DNA of 38,444 nucleotides from Planctomycetota bacterium. GTDB taxonomy: Bacteria > Planctomycetota > Planctomycetia > Pirellulales > Pirellulaceae. Below the pieces are notes generated by a model that made no database searches, was not told the DNA's origin, and saw only the letters and a list, made by a program, of their open reading frames with translations. Location: the NCBI GenBank assembly GCA_963205385.1, contig CAUJKE010000140.1, forward strand, positions 1 through 38,444, written 5' to 3'. The position numbers and the translations under genes were made by a program. This document shows, in pieces, positions 24,305 to 33,786 of this stretch (positions are counted from its first letter, which is position 1; every line of letters starts with the position of its first letter).

Positions 24305-27300
24305 TGTCCGAGCCGCGTTTCGCTCATCTGCATTGCCATTCGCACTATAGCCTGCTCGACGGGGCGAGCCCGATTCCCAAATTGATTAAGCGGTGCAAAG
24401 AGCACGGCATGACCTCGCTCGCGCTCACCGACCACGGCAATTTGCACGGGGCCCTCGAGTTCTACAAGAAAGCCAAGGCGGCGGAGATCAACCCGATCAT
24501 CGGGTACGAGGCGTATATCGCCCCCGGCAGCCGGTTCGAAAAAGACGCCGGGAGCATGAAAGAGGCGAGCTACCACCTCACGCTCCTCTGCCAGAACCGC
24601 ACCGGCGTGAAGAACCTCATCAAGATGGCGTCAGCTGCGTCACTGGAAGGCTTCTACTTCAAGCCGCGAATTGACAAGGAACTGCTCGAGCGACACCACG
24701 AAGGAATCATCTGTCTCTCAGGCTGCGTGAGCAGCGAATTCAATCGCGCGATTCTCGCCGGCACGGCGGATACGAGCGATTTGAAGGAAGCGATGGAGAC
24801 GGCCGCCTGGTTTCATAAGATTTTCGGCGAGCGGTACTACATCGAGATTATGAACAACGGCGTCGAGGTGCAACGGATCGCGCTGGAAGGGGCGGTCGAT
24901 ATCGCCAAGAAGATGGGCCTGCCGCTGGTGGCGACCAGCGATTGCCACTACGTTGATCCGGACGATGCCGAAGCGCAGGACATCATGCTCTGCATCAACA
25001 CCGGCAAGTTCCGCACCGACAGCAACCGGATGCGGATGGACGGGCAGCAATACTACCTCCGCTCGCCCCAGGAGATGTATCAACACTTCCCCGGCCTCGA
25101 AGACGCCGTCGCCCGCAGCGCGGAAATTGCCGATAGCGTCCATATCGATCTGGAACTCGGCCAGCGGCACTTTCCGGTCTACAAAATTCCGGAGCCGGAT
25201 AAGACGCCGGAGCAGTACCTCCGCGAGTTGTGCATTCAAGGGCTCAAGGAACGTTACGCGGGAGATGAGGAGATGCTTCCCGGCGGCGAACTCGCGCCGC
25301 AGGTGATGGCGCGGCTCGACCGCGAGTTGAACGTGATCAACACGCTCGGCTTTCCGAACTACTTCCTCATCGTCTGGGACTTCGTCCGCCATTCGCGCGA
25401 GATCGGCGTGCCGGCCACCGCGCGTGGCAGCGGCGTGGGGGCGCTGGTTAGCTTCGCAACCTATCTCAGCCACGTCTGCCCCATCAAGTACGACTTGCTC
25501 TTCGAGCGGTTTCTCGACCTCAGTCGGAAAGAAGCGCCCGATATCGACATCGACTTCTGCCAGGAGCGGCGGGGCGAGATTATTCGCTATGTGAAGGATA
25601 AATACGGCGAGGAGAACGTCGCCCAGATCGGCACGTTCGGCACGCTCGCGGCGCGGGCGGCGATTAAAGACGTGGGCCGCGCGCTCGGCGTGCCGCTAGC
25701 CGATGTGATCAAAGTCACCGCCGCGATTCCCGAAGATCTTGGCATCGAGATTTCCGAGGCGCTCGAAAAGAGCGACGACTTGCGCAAACTCTACGAGACC
25801 GACGGCACGGTGCGCGAGATGATCGACCTGGCGATGAAGATCGAGGGGCTGGCGCGCAACATCGGCACGCACGCGGCCGCGGTGGTGATCGCCGACGAAC
25901 CGCTCACCGAGTACGTCCCGCTTGCCCGCGTTAGTGGCAAGAATGACGTCATCACGCAATGGTCCATGAACGACGTCGAAGCGGCCGGGCTGCTGAAGAT
26001 GGATTTTCTGGGCCTGCGCAACCTGACGATTCTGCAAAAGGCCGTCGATATTATCGCCCAGACGACCGGCCAGACGGTTGATCCGTATAAATTCCCGCTG
26101 GATGACAAAGAGACGTTTGCCCTGCTGCAACGGGGCGAAACCAAAGGCATTTTTCAGCTCGAATCCGGCGGCATTCGCGACTTGCTGCAGAAGATGAAGC
26201 CGGACCATTTCCGCGACGTCATCGCCACCAACGCCCTTTATCGCCCCGGTCCGCTGGAAGGGGGCATGGTCCGCGACTACGTCGAAGTCAAGCACGGTCG
26301 CCAGCAGCCGGAATACATTCATCCCATCTGCAAGGAAATCCTGGAAGAGACCCACGGCGTGATGGTCTACCAGGAACAGGTGATGCGGATTCTCAATCGC
26401 CTCGGCGGCATCGAACTGGCCAGTGCGTATACGTGCATCAAGGCGATCAGCAAGAAGAAGGAGGCGATGATCCAGCAGTTCTACGAACAGTTCATCGCCG
26501 GCTCAAAGGCGAATGGATTGTCGGAAGGAGAAGCTAAAGACTTTTGGAATTTGATTATAAAATTTGCGGGCTACGGCTTCAATAAATCTCATAGTACTGC
26601 TTACGCATTAGTCGCCTACATGACCGCCTACCTCAAGGCGCATTATCCGGTCGAGTTCATGGCGGCGCTCCTTTCAGGCGATATCAGCAAGCGGAATTTC
26701 AAGACCAAAGACCAGCTCGTCGAGCACCTGGAAGATTGCCAGCGGATGAACATCGAAGTTGTGCCGGCTAGCGTGCAAACGAGCGAGGCTGACTTTGCCG
26801 TGGCCGAGGGCAAGATTTTCTTCGCGCTCAGCGCGGTCAAAGGCTGTGGCGGCGCCGCGGCGGATGCGATTGTCGCCGCCCGCAAAAAGGAAGGGCCGTT
26901 CAAGGACATCTTCGATTTCAGCGAGCGCGTCGATCCCCAGCAATGCGGCCGCGCCGCCATTGAAACGTTGATCAAAGCAGGCGCGTTTGATTGGACCGGC
27001 GCCAAACGCGCGCAGCTCTACAGCGTCGTCGAGAAAGCCATTCAATCCGGCGCTGCGGCCCAAGCCGATCGCAAGGCCGGGCAAAAGAGCCTCTTCGGCG
27101 TCTTCGAGGATGATGCCGCGAGCAAACCGGCGGTGAAGCTGCCGGCCATGCCGGAATGGGAAGAGCGCGAACTCTTGGCCAACGAGCGCGAAGTGCTCGG
27201 TTACTATCAAACCAGTCACCCCCTGAAGCAGCATGAAAAGGTGCTCGCAGGCTACTGTTCGCATCGCACGTCCAACCTCAGCGGCCTGCCGGATCGCGCG

Positions 27301-27870
27301 GAGGTGATTATGGGGGGCATGATCGGTGCGCTGAAGTATTCACACACCAAGAACCCCAAGCCGGGCGCGCCGAGCAAGTATGTTATGTTCGACCTGGAAG
27401 ACACCGACGGCGTCATTCGCTGTATCTTGTGGCCTAACGACTACGTCAATTTCGGCGAGCTCGTGCAGGCCGAGGCGGTCATGGTCGCGCGGGGTCAACT
27501 CGATCGCCGCGGCGGTGACGAGGCCAATCTCATCGTCAACGAACTCATCCCGCTCGACGAACTCGGCAGCCGCTACACCACTGGCTGCATCATTCGTTTG
27601 GAGGAGGGGACGCATGGCCTGGATACGCTCCCGGCGCTGCGCGAGATCGTGCGCGGCTACCCCGGGGCGCGCGAACTACGTTTCGCCATTCAACTCGCCG
27701 ATGGCAGCCGCGTGCTGCTGAAAACCAACAAGGTGCAGGTCGATATCACCACCGAGTTGCAAGCGCGCGTCGATGATTTGCTTGGCCCCGGCTACTTCCA
27801 ACGCATCACCTCCGCCCCGCAAGCGAACACGCGGCCCAAGCCGCAAAACGGCAGGTTCTCGCGGTCGTAA
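24304..27870 (+). CDS. dnaE: DNA polymerase III alpha subunit
   Basis: The catalytic subunit of the replicative polymerase, 1188 residues. The N-terminal PHP domain starts with HLHCHSHYSLLDG (8-20). The catalytic aspartates are D413 and D415 in PDIDIDF (412-418) and D567 in MDFLGLRNL. The palm and fingers region includes ATNALYRPGPLEGGMV and FAGYGFNKSHSTAYA (754-768). The helix-hairpin-helix region leads to the internal clamp-binding motif QKSLF (926-930). An OB-fold (about 1000-1085, EVIMGGMIGALKYS) and a C-terminal domain complete it. A strong GGAAAGGGG ribosome binding site decides the start. Residues 742-769 are encoded by unusually AT-rich, rare codons. It converges with the macroglobulin gene with 5 bases between stops. 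No intein is present. Confidence 0.97.
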   Translation: MSEPRFAHLHCHSHYSLLDGASPIPKLIKRCKEHGMTSLALTDHGNLHGALEFYKKAKAAEINPIIGYEAYIAPGSRFEKDAGSMKEASYHLTLLCQNRTGVKNLIKMASAASLEGFYFKPRIDKELLERHHEGIICLSGCVSSEFNRAILAGTADTSDLKEAMETAAWFHKIFGERYYIEIMNNGVEVQRIALEGAVDIAKKMGLPLVATSDCHYVDPDDAEAQDIMLCINTGKFRTDSNRMRMDGQQYYLRSPQEMYQHFPGLEDAVARSAEIADSVHIDLELGQRHFPVYKIPEPDKTPEQYLRELCIQGLKERYAGDEEMLPGGELAPQVMARLDRELNVINTLGFPNYFLIVWDFVRHSREIGVPATARGSGVGALVSFATYLSHVCPIKYDLLFERFLDLSRKEAPDIDIDFCQERRGEIIRYVKDKYGEENVAQIGTFGTLAARAAIKDVGRALGVPLADVIKVTAAIPEDLGIEISEALEKSDDLRKLYETDGTVREMIDLAMKIEGLARNIGTHAAAVVIADEPLTEYVPLARVSGKNDVITQWSMNDVEAAGLLKMDFLGLRNLTILQKAVDIIAQTTGQTVDPYKFPLDDKETFALLQRGETKGIFQLESGGIRDLLQKMKPDHFRDVIATNALYRPGPLEGGMVRDYVEVKHGRQQPEYIHPICKEILEETHGVMVYQEQVMRILNRLGGIELASAYTCIKAISKKKEAMIQQFYEQFIAGSKANGLSEGEAKDFWNLIIKFAGYGFNKSHSTAYALVAYMTAYLKAHYPVEFMAALLSGDISKRNFKTKDQLVEHLEDCQRMNIEVVPASVQTSEADFAVAEGKIFFALSAVKGCGGAAADAIVAARKKEGPFKDIFDFSERVDPQQCGRAAIETLIKAGAFDWTGAKRAQLYSVVEKAIQSGAAAQADRKAGQKSLFGVFEDDAASKPAVKLPAMPEWEERELLANEREVLGYYQTSHPLKQHEKVLAGYCSHRTSNLSGLPDRAEVIMGGMIGALKYSHTKNPKPGAPSKYVMFDLEDTDGVIRCILWPNDYVNFGELVQAEAVMVARGQLDRRGGDEANLIVNELIPLDELGSRYTTGCIIRLEEGTHGLDTLPALREIVRGYPGARELRFAIQLADGSRVLLKTNKVQVDITTELQARVDDLLGPGYFQRITSAPQANTRPKPQNGRFSRS

Positions 27871-27875
27871 AGGCG

Positions 27876-30800
27876 TTACGCTTCAATCACTTCCAGCCTG
27901 GCCGGCTGAGCCGTGCCGCGGCTGGCGGGGTTGTAGTACTCATAGGCCTGGCCGGCGGGAACGGTGACCTTGACCGGCATGATCGCCCGCAGCCGATAGC
28001 GCAGTTCCAGCTTCGCGCCGGGAGCCAGTTCGCGGAGATAGACAATCGCCTGACGGGGCGTGATTTCATATTTCGCGATCAGGTTCGAGCCGACAAGTTC
28101 GTCCAATTCGCCCTGGTCGATGGCGAAGCCGCCGGGGATCGGTAAATCGAGAATCACCATCGGCGCGGCGACTTCCATCTGGTTAATGATGGTCGCGGTC
28201 GCGGTCACCGTTTCGTCCACGCTCAGCCGCTCGCGGTCGTAGACAATGCTAATTGCCAGCGGTTCTCTCTCGGGCGTCTCCTCCACCGGCGTTTCCACCC
28301 AGTGGCGGAAGACGCACTGAAAGCTCGTGGCAGTGTCGGTGGTTTCCGTAACGGAGACGGTGTTGTCATCGCCGATTTTCGTCAACCACGGCGAAAGATC
28401 GAGTTGCGTCAGCACATCGCTCTGGTCCGGCGCGATGGTGAGTTCTTGCACCACGACCTCGTTCGCGCGGACGACGAAGTGTCGCTCCTGCTGCACTTCA
28501 TCGCCGGCAGTGCCAAGGATCAGCGCCTTGAGCGCGAGGACGGTCGCTTGCGTCGAGTGCCACGTGCCTTGTGGATCTTTGTTCGCCACGAGCCACGTCA
28601 GCGCGCCGCGCGTGCTGCCGGGGTGTTGCCGCGCGGTAAGCAGAGCGAGCGTGGCCATCGCGGTCGTTTCGATCTTCCCGGCGTCGCCGCTACCGTAGAA
28701 GGGGCGGGCGCTCCCTTGAGGCTGATCCCACCAGCAGAGCTTGCCGTCGGTGTGCTTGAGCGCGTCGAGTCGCGCGAGATAGCCGTCAAGCTCTGGCGAC
28801 TTCGGATCGTAGGCGGCCAAGGCCATGCTGACCGTCGCGAGCACGTACGGATCAGCGATGGATTCCGGTTTGTGGGCGAGCAAATAATCCGCGGTCACTT
28901 GGAATTGCGTTTGATCGTTCGGCGAGCGTGCATCTACTGGGGCGCTATGAAACACAGCCCAGGCGATGTATGCGGTCGCGGCCAGGTCGGCGTCCCCTTC
29001 CCGGTTCACGCTCGCAGCGAGCCCATCGTTGAGCATGTGCGGCTCCGGTTCCCAGGAACCATCTGGACGACGCTGCGATAGCAGCCAGTCGCGCGTGCGG
29101 CGAATAAGGTTTGGATCGACATCGTGCACGCGGGCCATGTCGGCGAATTCGAGGAGGCCATAAGCGGTGAGCGTCCGATTGGAAGGCGGATTGCCGAACC
29201 AATCGAAACCGCCGCCGGGGACTTCATAACTCACCAGCCGTTGGTAACCGAGATGAATGTACTGCCGGGCCTTCGCTTCGACTTGCGGCACGCTCTTGTG
29301 GGTGCGGAGCAGGTAATCGAGCGCGAGCACGTTGGGATAGGTCGTGGAACTGGTTTGTTCAAAACAACCGTAAGGCATCTGGAAGATCGCATCGAGTCCC
29401 TCCACCAATTGGCTGAAGCCGGAGGGATGCAGTTTGAGGAAGCCTTGCACGCTGCCGGGGATGACGTCCTCGGGAATGCTGACGATCATTTCGACCGGCA
29501 CACCGGCTTCGTCCAGCGTGCCGCTGCGCTGCGACTCCACCAGGCGGCCGTTGGGAACGACGTCGATGGTCTGCTCAATCGCGTCGCCCGTCTCGCCTGC
29601 GAGGGCCGTGACTTTAAGTTGTTGGTGGCCGACATTCAGGATTTTGAGGCGGTAGTAGAACGAGCGGACTTCGCGCGGTTTCAGATCGACGGTGATCTTG
29701 GTCGAGTCGTCCGACGCAGGTCCGCCGCTGGGATCGAGGAGTTCGAACCAGTCGCGCTGGTCGAGGGTGAGCGTGACCGTTTGCGGTTTGTCGAGATAGT
29801 TGTAGACCACGACCGGCACACTGACTTCGTCGTGCCGCGTGAGCGCCACGGGCAGGTTCAGATCCACGAAGAAGGGCTGGAAGACTTTGAGCGGGATCTG
29901 CGCGTCGCCGAGTTGGCCTTGGCCGCTGACGGCACTCGCGGAGATGCGCCAGGTGGTGATCGAATCGGCCAGCGCGAGATCGAGCGTGGCGACTCCTTCG
30001 TCGTCGGTAATCAGTTCCGGCTGCCAGAGGAGCGTTTCGGGGAAGTATTGCCGGACGCGCGGCGGCGCGGAGCCACCGCCGATGCCCCCCATGCCGAACG
30101 CTTCACCTTCGAAGTACAGGTCTTCCATTGGCATGGCCATATCCATAGCAGCCGACTCATCCCAGCGCATCGCTTCGCCGGTGGCCACCGCCTCCATCTT
30201 GGCGAGTTGCGCACTGGGTGCGATCCCCAGGAAAAACCAGGCGCCAGCCATCAATAGAGGCCCGCCGCACAGCGCGAGCACCACAAGCACGCCGGCGGTA
30301 ATCATAAACGCGCGGGGCTTGAAGACGGCGAAGAGGACTACGGCGCTGACAAATGACAAACTGAAAAACACAAACCAGCTCATGGCGACGCGCTGTAAGC
30401 CCCAGCGGCGAGCGTCGGCGACGGCCTCGGCTTTCGCAGGGAAACTGTTGGCCACTAGCGTGAACGGAGAGTCGGCGAAGACCGGCTCGATCGTGTTGTC
30501 GTCCAGCGGCGGGAGCCCCTCATCGGCCGGCGCGACCGCTTCGTCCACCAGACCGCCGTCCCAAGTGTCATTGCCGCTCCCTCGATGGCCACTATCGAAT
30601 TTGAATTCATGCGCGCCAGAGGAGTAAGCTGTCGCAGCGAAGACGGCCTCTTCGAGTAGTTCACGTTCCGGTCGCGGCGTGCTCGGGGACGAACTTTCGT
30701 TCGGCGTCCAACCGGGATAGATCGTGTAAATCGGCTTGAGCAATTCCTGCTCCGCGAGGAAGAACGCCTGTTCGAGTCCCGGCCGTTGACTGAGCACCGA

Positions 30801-32780
30801 GAAGACCTTTTCATCCACAATCGCCAGGCTGATTGCGCCCGGCGTGGGCTTCCCTTCGTCGTCGGTCAGCTTGAACGTGATCTGCGCTTCCTTGCCGGGG
30901 CGATACTCCGGCTGGTCCATCTCCGCGGTGAGCTTGAGCTCGCTCGCTTGATGCACAAAAATCAGCCGCGATTTGCGCACCGCGAGACCGGAATTGTCGA
31001 AACGATACGCGACTAGCTCCAGCGAGCCGAACACATCTGGCGGCAGGTCGATCGCGAGCGTTCCGCTCCCTTGGCTCATGTCGATGCGGTCGGAAAGCAA
31101 GGTTTGCCCGTCTTTAATCAAGTCGACGAACACCGGCTCCACGCCGCCACCGTTGGCGGCAAGTTGTAGCGTGTCCCCGCCGCGGAACACTGCCTGGTTC
31201 GGTCGTAAGATGAAATCACCCGCGACGACTCCGCAGGTCAACTCCACGTGCTTGCGGCCCACGCGATTCTCTTTGTCCGTGGCGACGATCGTGAGACGCT
31301 CGGTCGCGTCCCGCGGCGTGACTTCAATGACCGCGACCCCCAACGAGTTCGTGGCGGCCCGATCCGCCTCAGCATTGATCTGGAGTTGCACCTCGGCCGG
31401 TCGTCCGTCCGCGTAACTCGCGTGGATAAAAACCCGATTGGCGAGCGCCTGAACAAGCGCTCCCCCCTCGGGAATCACTTCCAACTGGATCGGCTGTGCT
31501 GTTACCAGGCGCGCGGCCGTGGCGGTGTACGTTTGCCCGGCCGTGTCGCTAACCGTGGCGAACACCTGCACGCGGGCGTTACCGCCATCCTGGGGCCGCC
31601 CAATCAACTGCTCTGGCAATTCAAACGCGAACTTCGCCTGGCCTTTTTCGTCCAAGGGGATGGTCTCTTCGTGAATCGGCTGCGAGATGCCATCCGCGGC
31701 GCGCACATCGAGCTTGACCTCGCCGCCGGCCACCGGCTCGCCGAAGAAGTACTGCGCGTCGACCGTGCCGTGAACGTGATCCTGGGGTGCATAAAACGGT
31801 TGATCGAGATCGACGGAGACCTTGAATTTGGGGAGCGTGTAATGTTCGACTTTGACCGTCTTCCGACTTGTCGTGTCGCCGACCGTGCATACAAGCTGGA
31901 ATTCTCCTTGATTCAGCTCCGTCGCGAGTTGGCAATCGGCCGACGCAATTCCGTATTTGCTGCTAGTCGTGCGGCGTTTGAAAATGACATTGCCCTTGGC
32001 GTCGAGCACTTGAAAGATCACTTGCTCTTCCGCGACCGGTTTGAGATCCGGGCGACGCAACGCGAGCGAGCGGAGATGCAAGATTTGGCCCGGTTGATAG
32101 ATCGGCTTATCGGTCGAAAGCATCAACTTGAAGCTCCGCGCCAGCGTGATCGTCTCACTCAGCTCCTCCACGCCGCTGGACGTGATGGCTTTCAGTTGGA
32201 GGGTGTAATCACCACTGGGCCAATCGGGGAGCTGGAACCGGGGCGAGTCGCTTAACTCTGCGCCGGTTGTGAAACTCGCAAGCTCGACCGTCTCCTGCGT
32301 CTTCGCGTTGAACAGCGCGAGCGTGACCGGGACGTTCGCTATCGGCTGGCCACTCTGTTGCTCCACCACCGCCAGGCGAAGCGCAGCGGGGCTGCCAGCG
32401 AGTAGCGAGTTCTGACCAATCAGCCGCAAGCTATAGGGGGACGGAGTAAGTTGGTAGTAATACCAGTTCAGCCCGCCCAGGGCGACGAGCACCAGCGCCG
32501 CAAGTGCGAGAAACGTCTTCACCACCGGGCCAGCTACGGACTGCTTTTTGGTCGCTTTCATTTCGAGCCTCTCCAAAGTGGTGCGGATGAGTCGTTCACT
32601 GGCCTCGACCGTGGGGACTTGCGCGAGTGCGTCGTAGCGCCGCTGCGCCGCGGCGAGTGCGTCGGCTGCTTCCGGCGCGCTATCGAGCCACCCCTGCACT
32701 TGCGCGGCGTCGTCAGCCGACAGCACCCCGTGCAGGAAGTCGTCGAGGTAATCGGAAATGGGATGTTTCGGATCGAGCAT
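27876..32780 (-). CDS. Alpha-2-macroglobulin with anti-sigma-like N-terminus and an internal membrane hairpin
   Basis: The product has 1634 residues. Residues 1-75 are a small acidic helical domain (DYLDDFLHGVLSADD..) like the sigma-binding part of planctomycete anti-sigma factors, without zinc cysteines. One membrane helix follows (about 88-106). MG-type beta domains fill about 115-790. A hydrophobic hairpin (about 801-820 and 826-853) interrupts the middle where the bait region would be. After it come the ANA-like segment, the thioester motif GCFEQ (1138-1142, C1139 with Q1142) and the receptor-like C-terminus. Known: bacterial macroglobulins trap proteases with such a thioester. Inferred: the head binds the ECF factor encoded 31 bases upstream, so the trap may signal to the cell. 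Alternative: the N-terminal similarity is chance. Confidence 0.88.
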   Translation of the reverse strand: MLDPKHPISDYLDDFLHGVLSADDAAQVQGWLDSAPEAADALAAAQRRYDALAQVPTVEASERLIRTTLERLEMKATKKQSVAGPVVKTFLALAALVLVALGGLNWYYYQLTPSPYSLRLIGQNSLLAGSPAALRLAVVEQQSGQPIANVPVTLALFNAKTQETVELASFTTGAELSDSPRFQLPDWPSGDYTLQLKAITSSGVEELSETITLARSFKLMLSTDKPIYQPGQILHLRSLALRRPDLKPVAEEQVIFQVLDAKGNVIFKRRTTSSKYGIASADCQLATELNQGEFQLVCTVGDTTSRKTVKVEHYTLPKFKVSVDLDQPFYAPQDHVHGTVDAQYFFGEPVAGGEVKLDVRAADGISQPIHEETIPLDEKGQAKFAFELPEQLIGRPQDGGNARVQVFATVSDTAGQTYTATAARLVTAQPIQLEVIPEGGALVQALANRVFIHASYADGRPAEVQLQINAEADRAATNSLGVAVIEVTPRDATERLTIVATDKENRVGRKHVELTCGVVAGDFILRPNQAVFRGGDTLQLAANGGGVEPVFVDLIKDGQTLLSDRIDMSQGSGTLAIDLPPDVFGSLELVAYRFDNSGLAVRKSRLIFVHQASELKLTAEMDQPEYRPGKEAQITFKLTDDEGKPTPGAISLAIVDEKVFSVLSQRPGLEQAFFLAEQELLKPIYTIYPGWTPNESSSPSTPRPERELLEEAVFAATAYSSGAHEFKFDSGHRGSGNDTWDGGLVDEAVAPADEGLPPLDDNTIEPVFADSPFTLVANSFPAKAEAVADARRWGLQRVAMSWFVFFSLSFVSAVVLFAVFKPRAFMITAGVLVVLALCGGPLLMAGAWFFLGIAPSAQLAKMEAVATGEAMRWDESAAMDMAMPMEDLYFEGEAFGMGGIGGGSAPPRVRQYFPETLLWQPELITDDEGVATLDLALADSITTWRISASAVSGQGQLGDAQIPLKVFQPFFVDLNLPVALTRHDEVSVPVVVYNYLDKPQTVTLTLDQRDWFELLDPSGGPASDDSTKITVDLKPREVRSFYYRLKILNVGHQQLKVTALAGETGDAIEQTIDVVPNGRLVESQRSGTLDEAGVPVEMIVSIPEDVIPGSVQGFLKLHPSGFSQLVEGLDAIFQMPYGCFEQTSSTTYPNVLALDYLLRTHKSVPQVEAKARQYIHLGYQRLVSYEVPGGGFDWFGNPPSNRTLTAYGLLEFADMARVHDVDPNLIRRTRDWLLSQRRPDGSWEPEPHMLNDGLAASVNREGDADLAATAYIAWAVFHSAPVDARSPNDQTQFQVTADYLLAHKPESIADPYVLATVSMALAAYDPKSPELDGYLARLDALKHTDGKLCWWDQPQGSARPFYGSGDAGKIETTAMATLALLTARQHPGSTRGALTWLVANKDPQGTWHSTQATVLALKALILGTAGDEVQQERHFVVRANEVVVQELTIAPDQSDVLTQLDLSPWLTKIGDDNTVSVTETTDTATSFQCVFRHWVETPVEETPEREPLAISIVYDRERLSVDETVTATATIINQMEVAAPMVILDLPIPGGFAIDQGELDELVGSNLIAKYEITPRQAIVYLRELAPGAKLELRYRLRAIMPVKVTVPAGQAYEYYNPASRGTAQPARLEVIEA

Positions 32781-32811
32781 GGGAATCGTTTACTGAGATG
32801 TTTAGCAGCCT

Positions 32812-33375
32812 TTACTCTTCGCGCAGCCGCAGTTCCAAAACCTTGCGCAACGCCTTCAGGCCGTGGCTCATGTGGCTACGGGCGGTTTCTTCGCTCACGC
32901 CAACGATCTGGCCGATCTCGGCGTAGGACAGACTATTCCACATCCGGAGCACAACGACGCTGCGCTGTTGCGCCGGTAATTCAGCGACGGCCTTGGCGAC
33001 GAGCGTGGCCGTTTCGCTCCTGACGGCCGCTTCCACCGGCGTCGGTCCGGCGGCGGAAGGAGTCGTGGGAAAATTCTCATCCAGCAGCGCGGCCGGCGGC
33101 CGCGCGCTCCGAAACGCCGCCTTGCACTGGTTGGCGGCGATCGCGAACAGCCAAGGGCGAAAAGGCCGCGGGTATTGATATTGCCTGCGCTTGGTCCAGA
33201 CGGCCATAAACACGTCCTGAAACAACTCTTCGCTCCGGTGTTCCGACCCCACCATGCGGCGAATGAAGGTGAGCAGAGGACTCGCATAGCGGCGCACCAG
33301 CGGCGCAAGGCAGTCGCGCCGGTCGCTGGCGACCTGGCTCATCAGCCATTCATCCGGTTCAAGTCCTCGGCTCAT
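32812..33375 (-). CDS. ECF RNA polymerase sigma factor
   Basis: A 187-residue ECF factor. Region 2 is at about 22-90 (EELFQDVFMAVWTKRRQY and PWLFAIAANQCKAAFRS) and region 4 at about 128-183 (LPAQQRSVVVLRMWNSLSYAEIGQIVGVSEETARSHMSHGLKALRK). A proline/alanine linker (92-118) separates them. GGGGAG lies 7 bases before ATG. The macroglobulin gene follows after 31 bases on the same strand, so the sigma factor most likely controls that gene and perhaps itself. A TATTAT box on the minus strand (33461-33456) is a possible -10. No separate zinc-type anti-sigma gene is present, which points to the macroglobulin's N-terminal domain as the partner. Confidence 0.94.
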   Translation of the reverse strand: MSRGLEPDEWLMSQVASDRRDCLAPLVRRYASPLLTFIRRMVGSEHRSEELFQDVFMAVWTKRRQYQYPRPFRPWLFAIAANQCKAAFRSARPPAALLDENFPTTPSAAGPTPVEAAVRSETATLVAKAVAELPAQQRSVVVLRMWNSLSYAEIGQIVGVSEETARSHMSHGLKALRKVLELRLREE

Positions 33376-33786
33376 CCTTACTCCCCGCGGTCAGGTAGTG
33401 TTGTTATGCGCGGGAGAAGGCAAACGTGGAAGGGATTTTGAGAAAAGATTTCGCAATAATAGACTGGACTGAACTTCCCCCTTCAGGCGTGGCGCGGGCA
33501 ATACGAAGGACTTCCTCACCACCGGGGCGAGGGGCCGGTGGACTTAATCGTTGCTTGCGCGAGATAAAGAAGCCAGCAGTGCCTTCGACACACCAGCGGT
33601 TGTGGTTCGGTCGATTAAATCAACTGGCCCCAAGGCGGATGGGGTCGTGGCCTGGCGGCCGGCGTGAAGATCTGAAACTTGTTGAGCGGTTGCCGCTTAA
33701 CATCGCGCCGTACTTGTTTGCGTGGAACGGATACAAAAAAGGCGATGACCATTCGCGCTGTGGTCCTTTTTCCCGCCCCAGCTCGC
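33376..33786. other. Unassigned region between the ECF gene and the coiled-coil gene
   Basis: About 410 bases without a convincing gene. A plus-strand frame of 147 codons covers much of it, but it is biased in composition and has no ribosome binding site or domain. The sequence holds a TATTAT box on the minus strand (33461-33456) that may serve the ECF gene and a hairpin CCACCGG/CCGGTGG (33519-33525 with 33535-33541). No small RNA was recognised. Confidence 0.5.

Noticed and set aside
26548..26566. TTGATT/TATAAA-like internal promoter in dnaE
   Set aside because: The boxes are too close together, and the AT-rich patch makes such matches likely by chance; noted only as an alternative explanation of the patch.
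29124..32255. Long plus-strand frames opposite the macroglobulin gene
   Set aside because: Antisense shadows; the macroglobulin has a clear thioester and domain order on the minus strand.
33519..33541. Hairpin CCACCGG/CCGGTGG as terminator of the coiled-coil gene
   Set aside because: It lies about 246 bases after the stop and has no T-run, so there is no good reason to call it a terminator.
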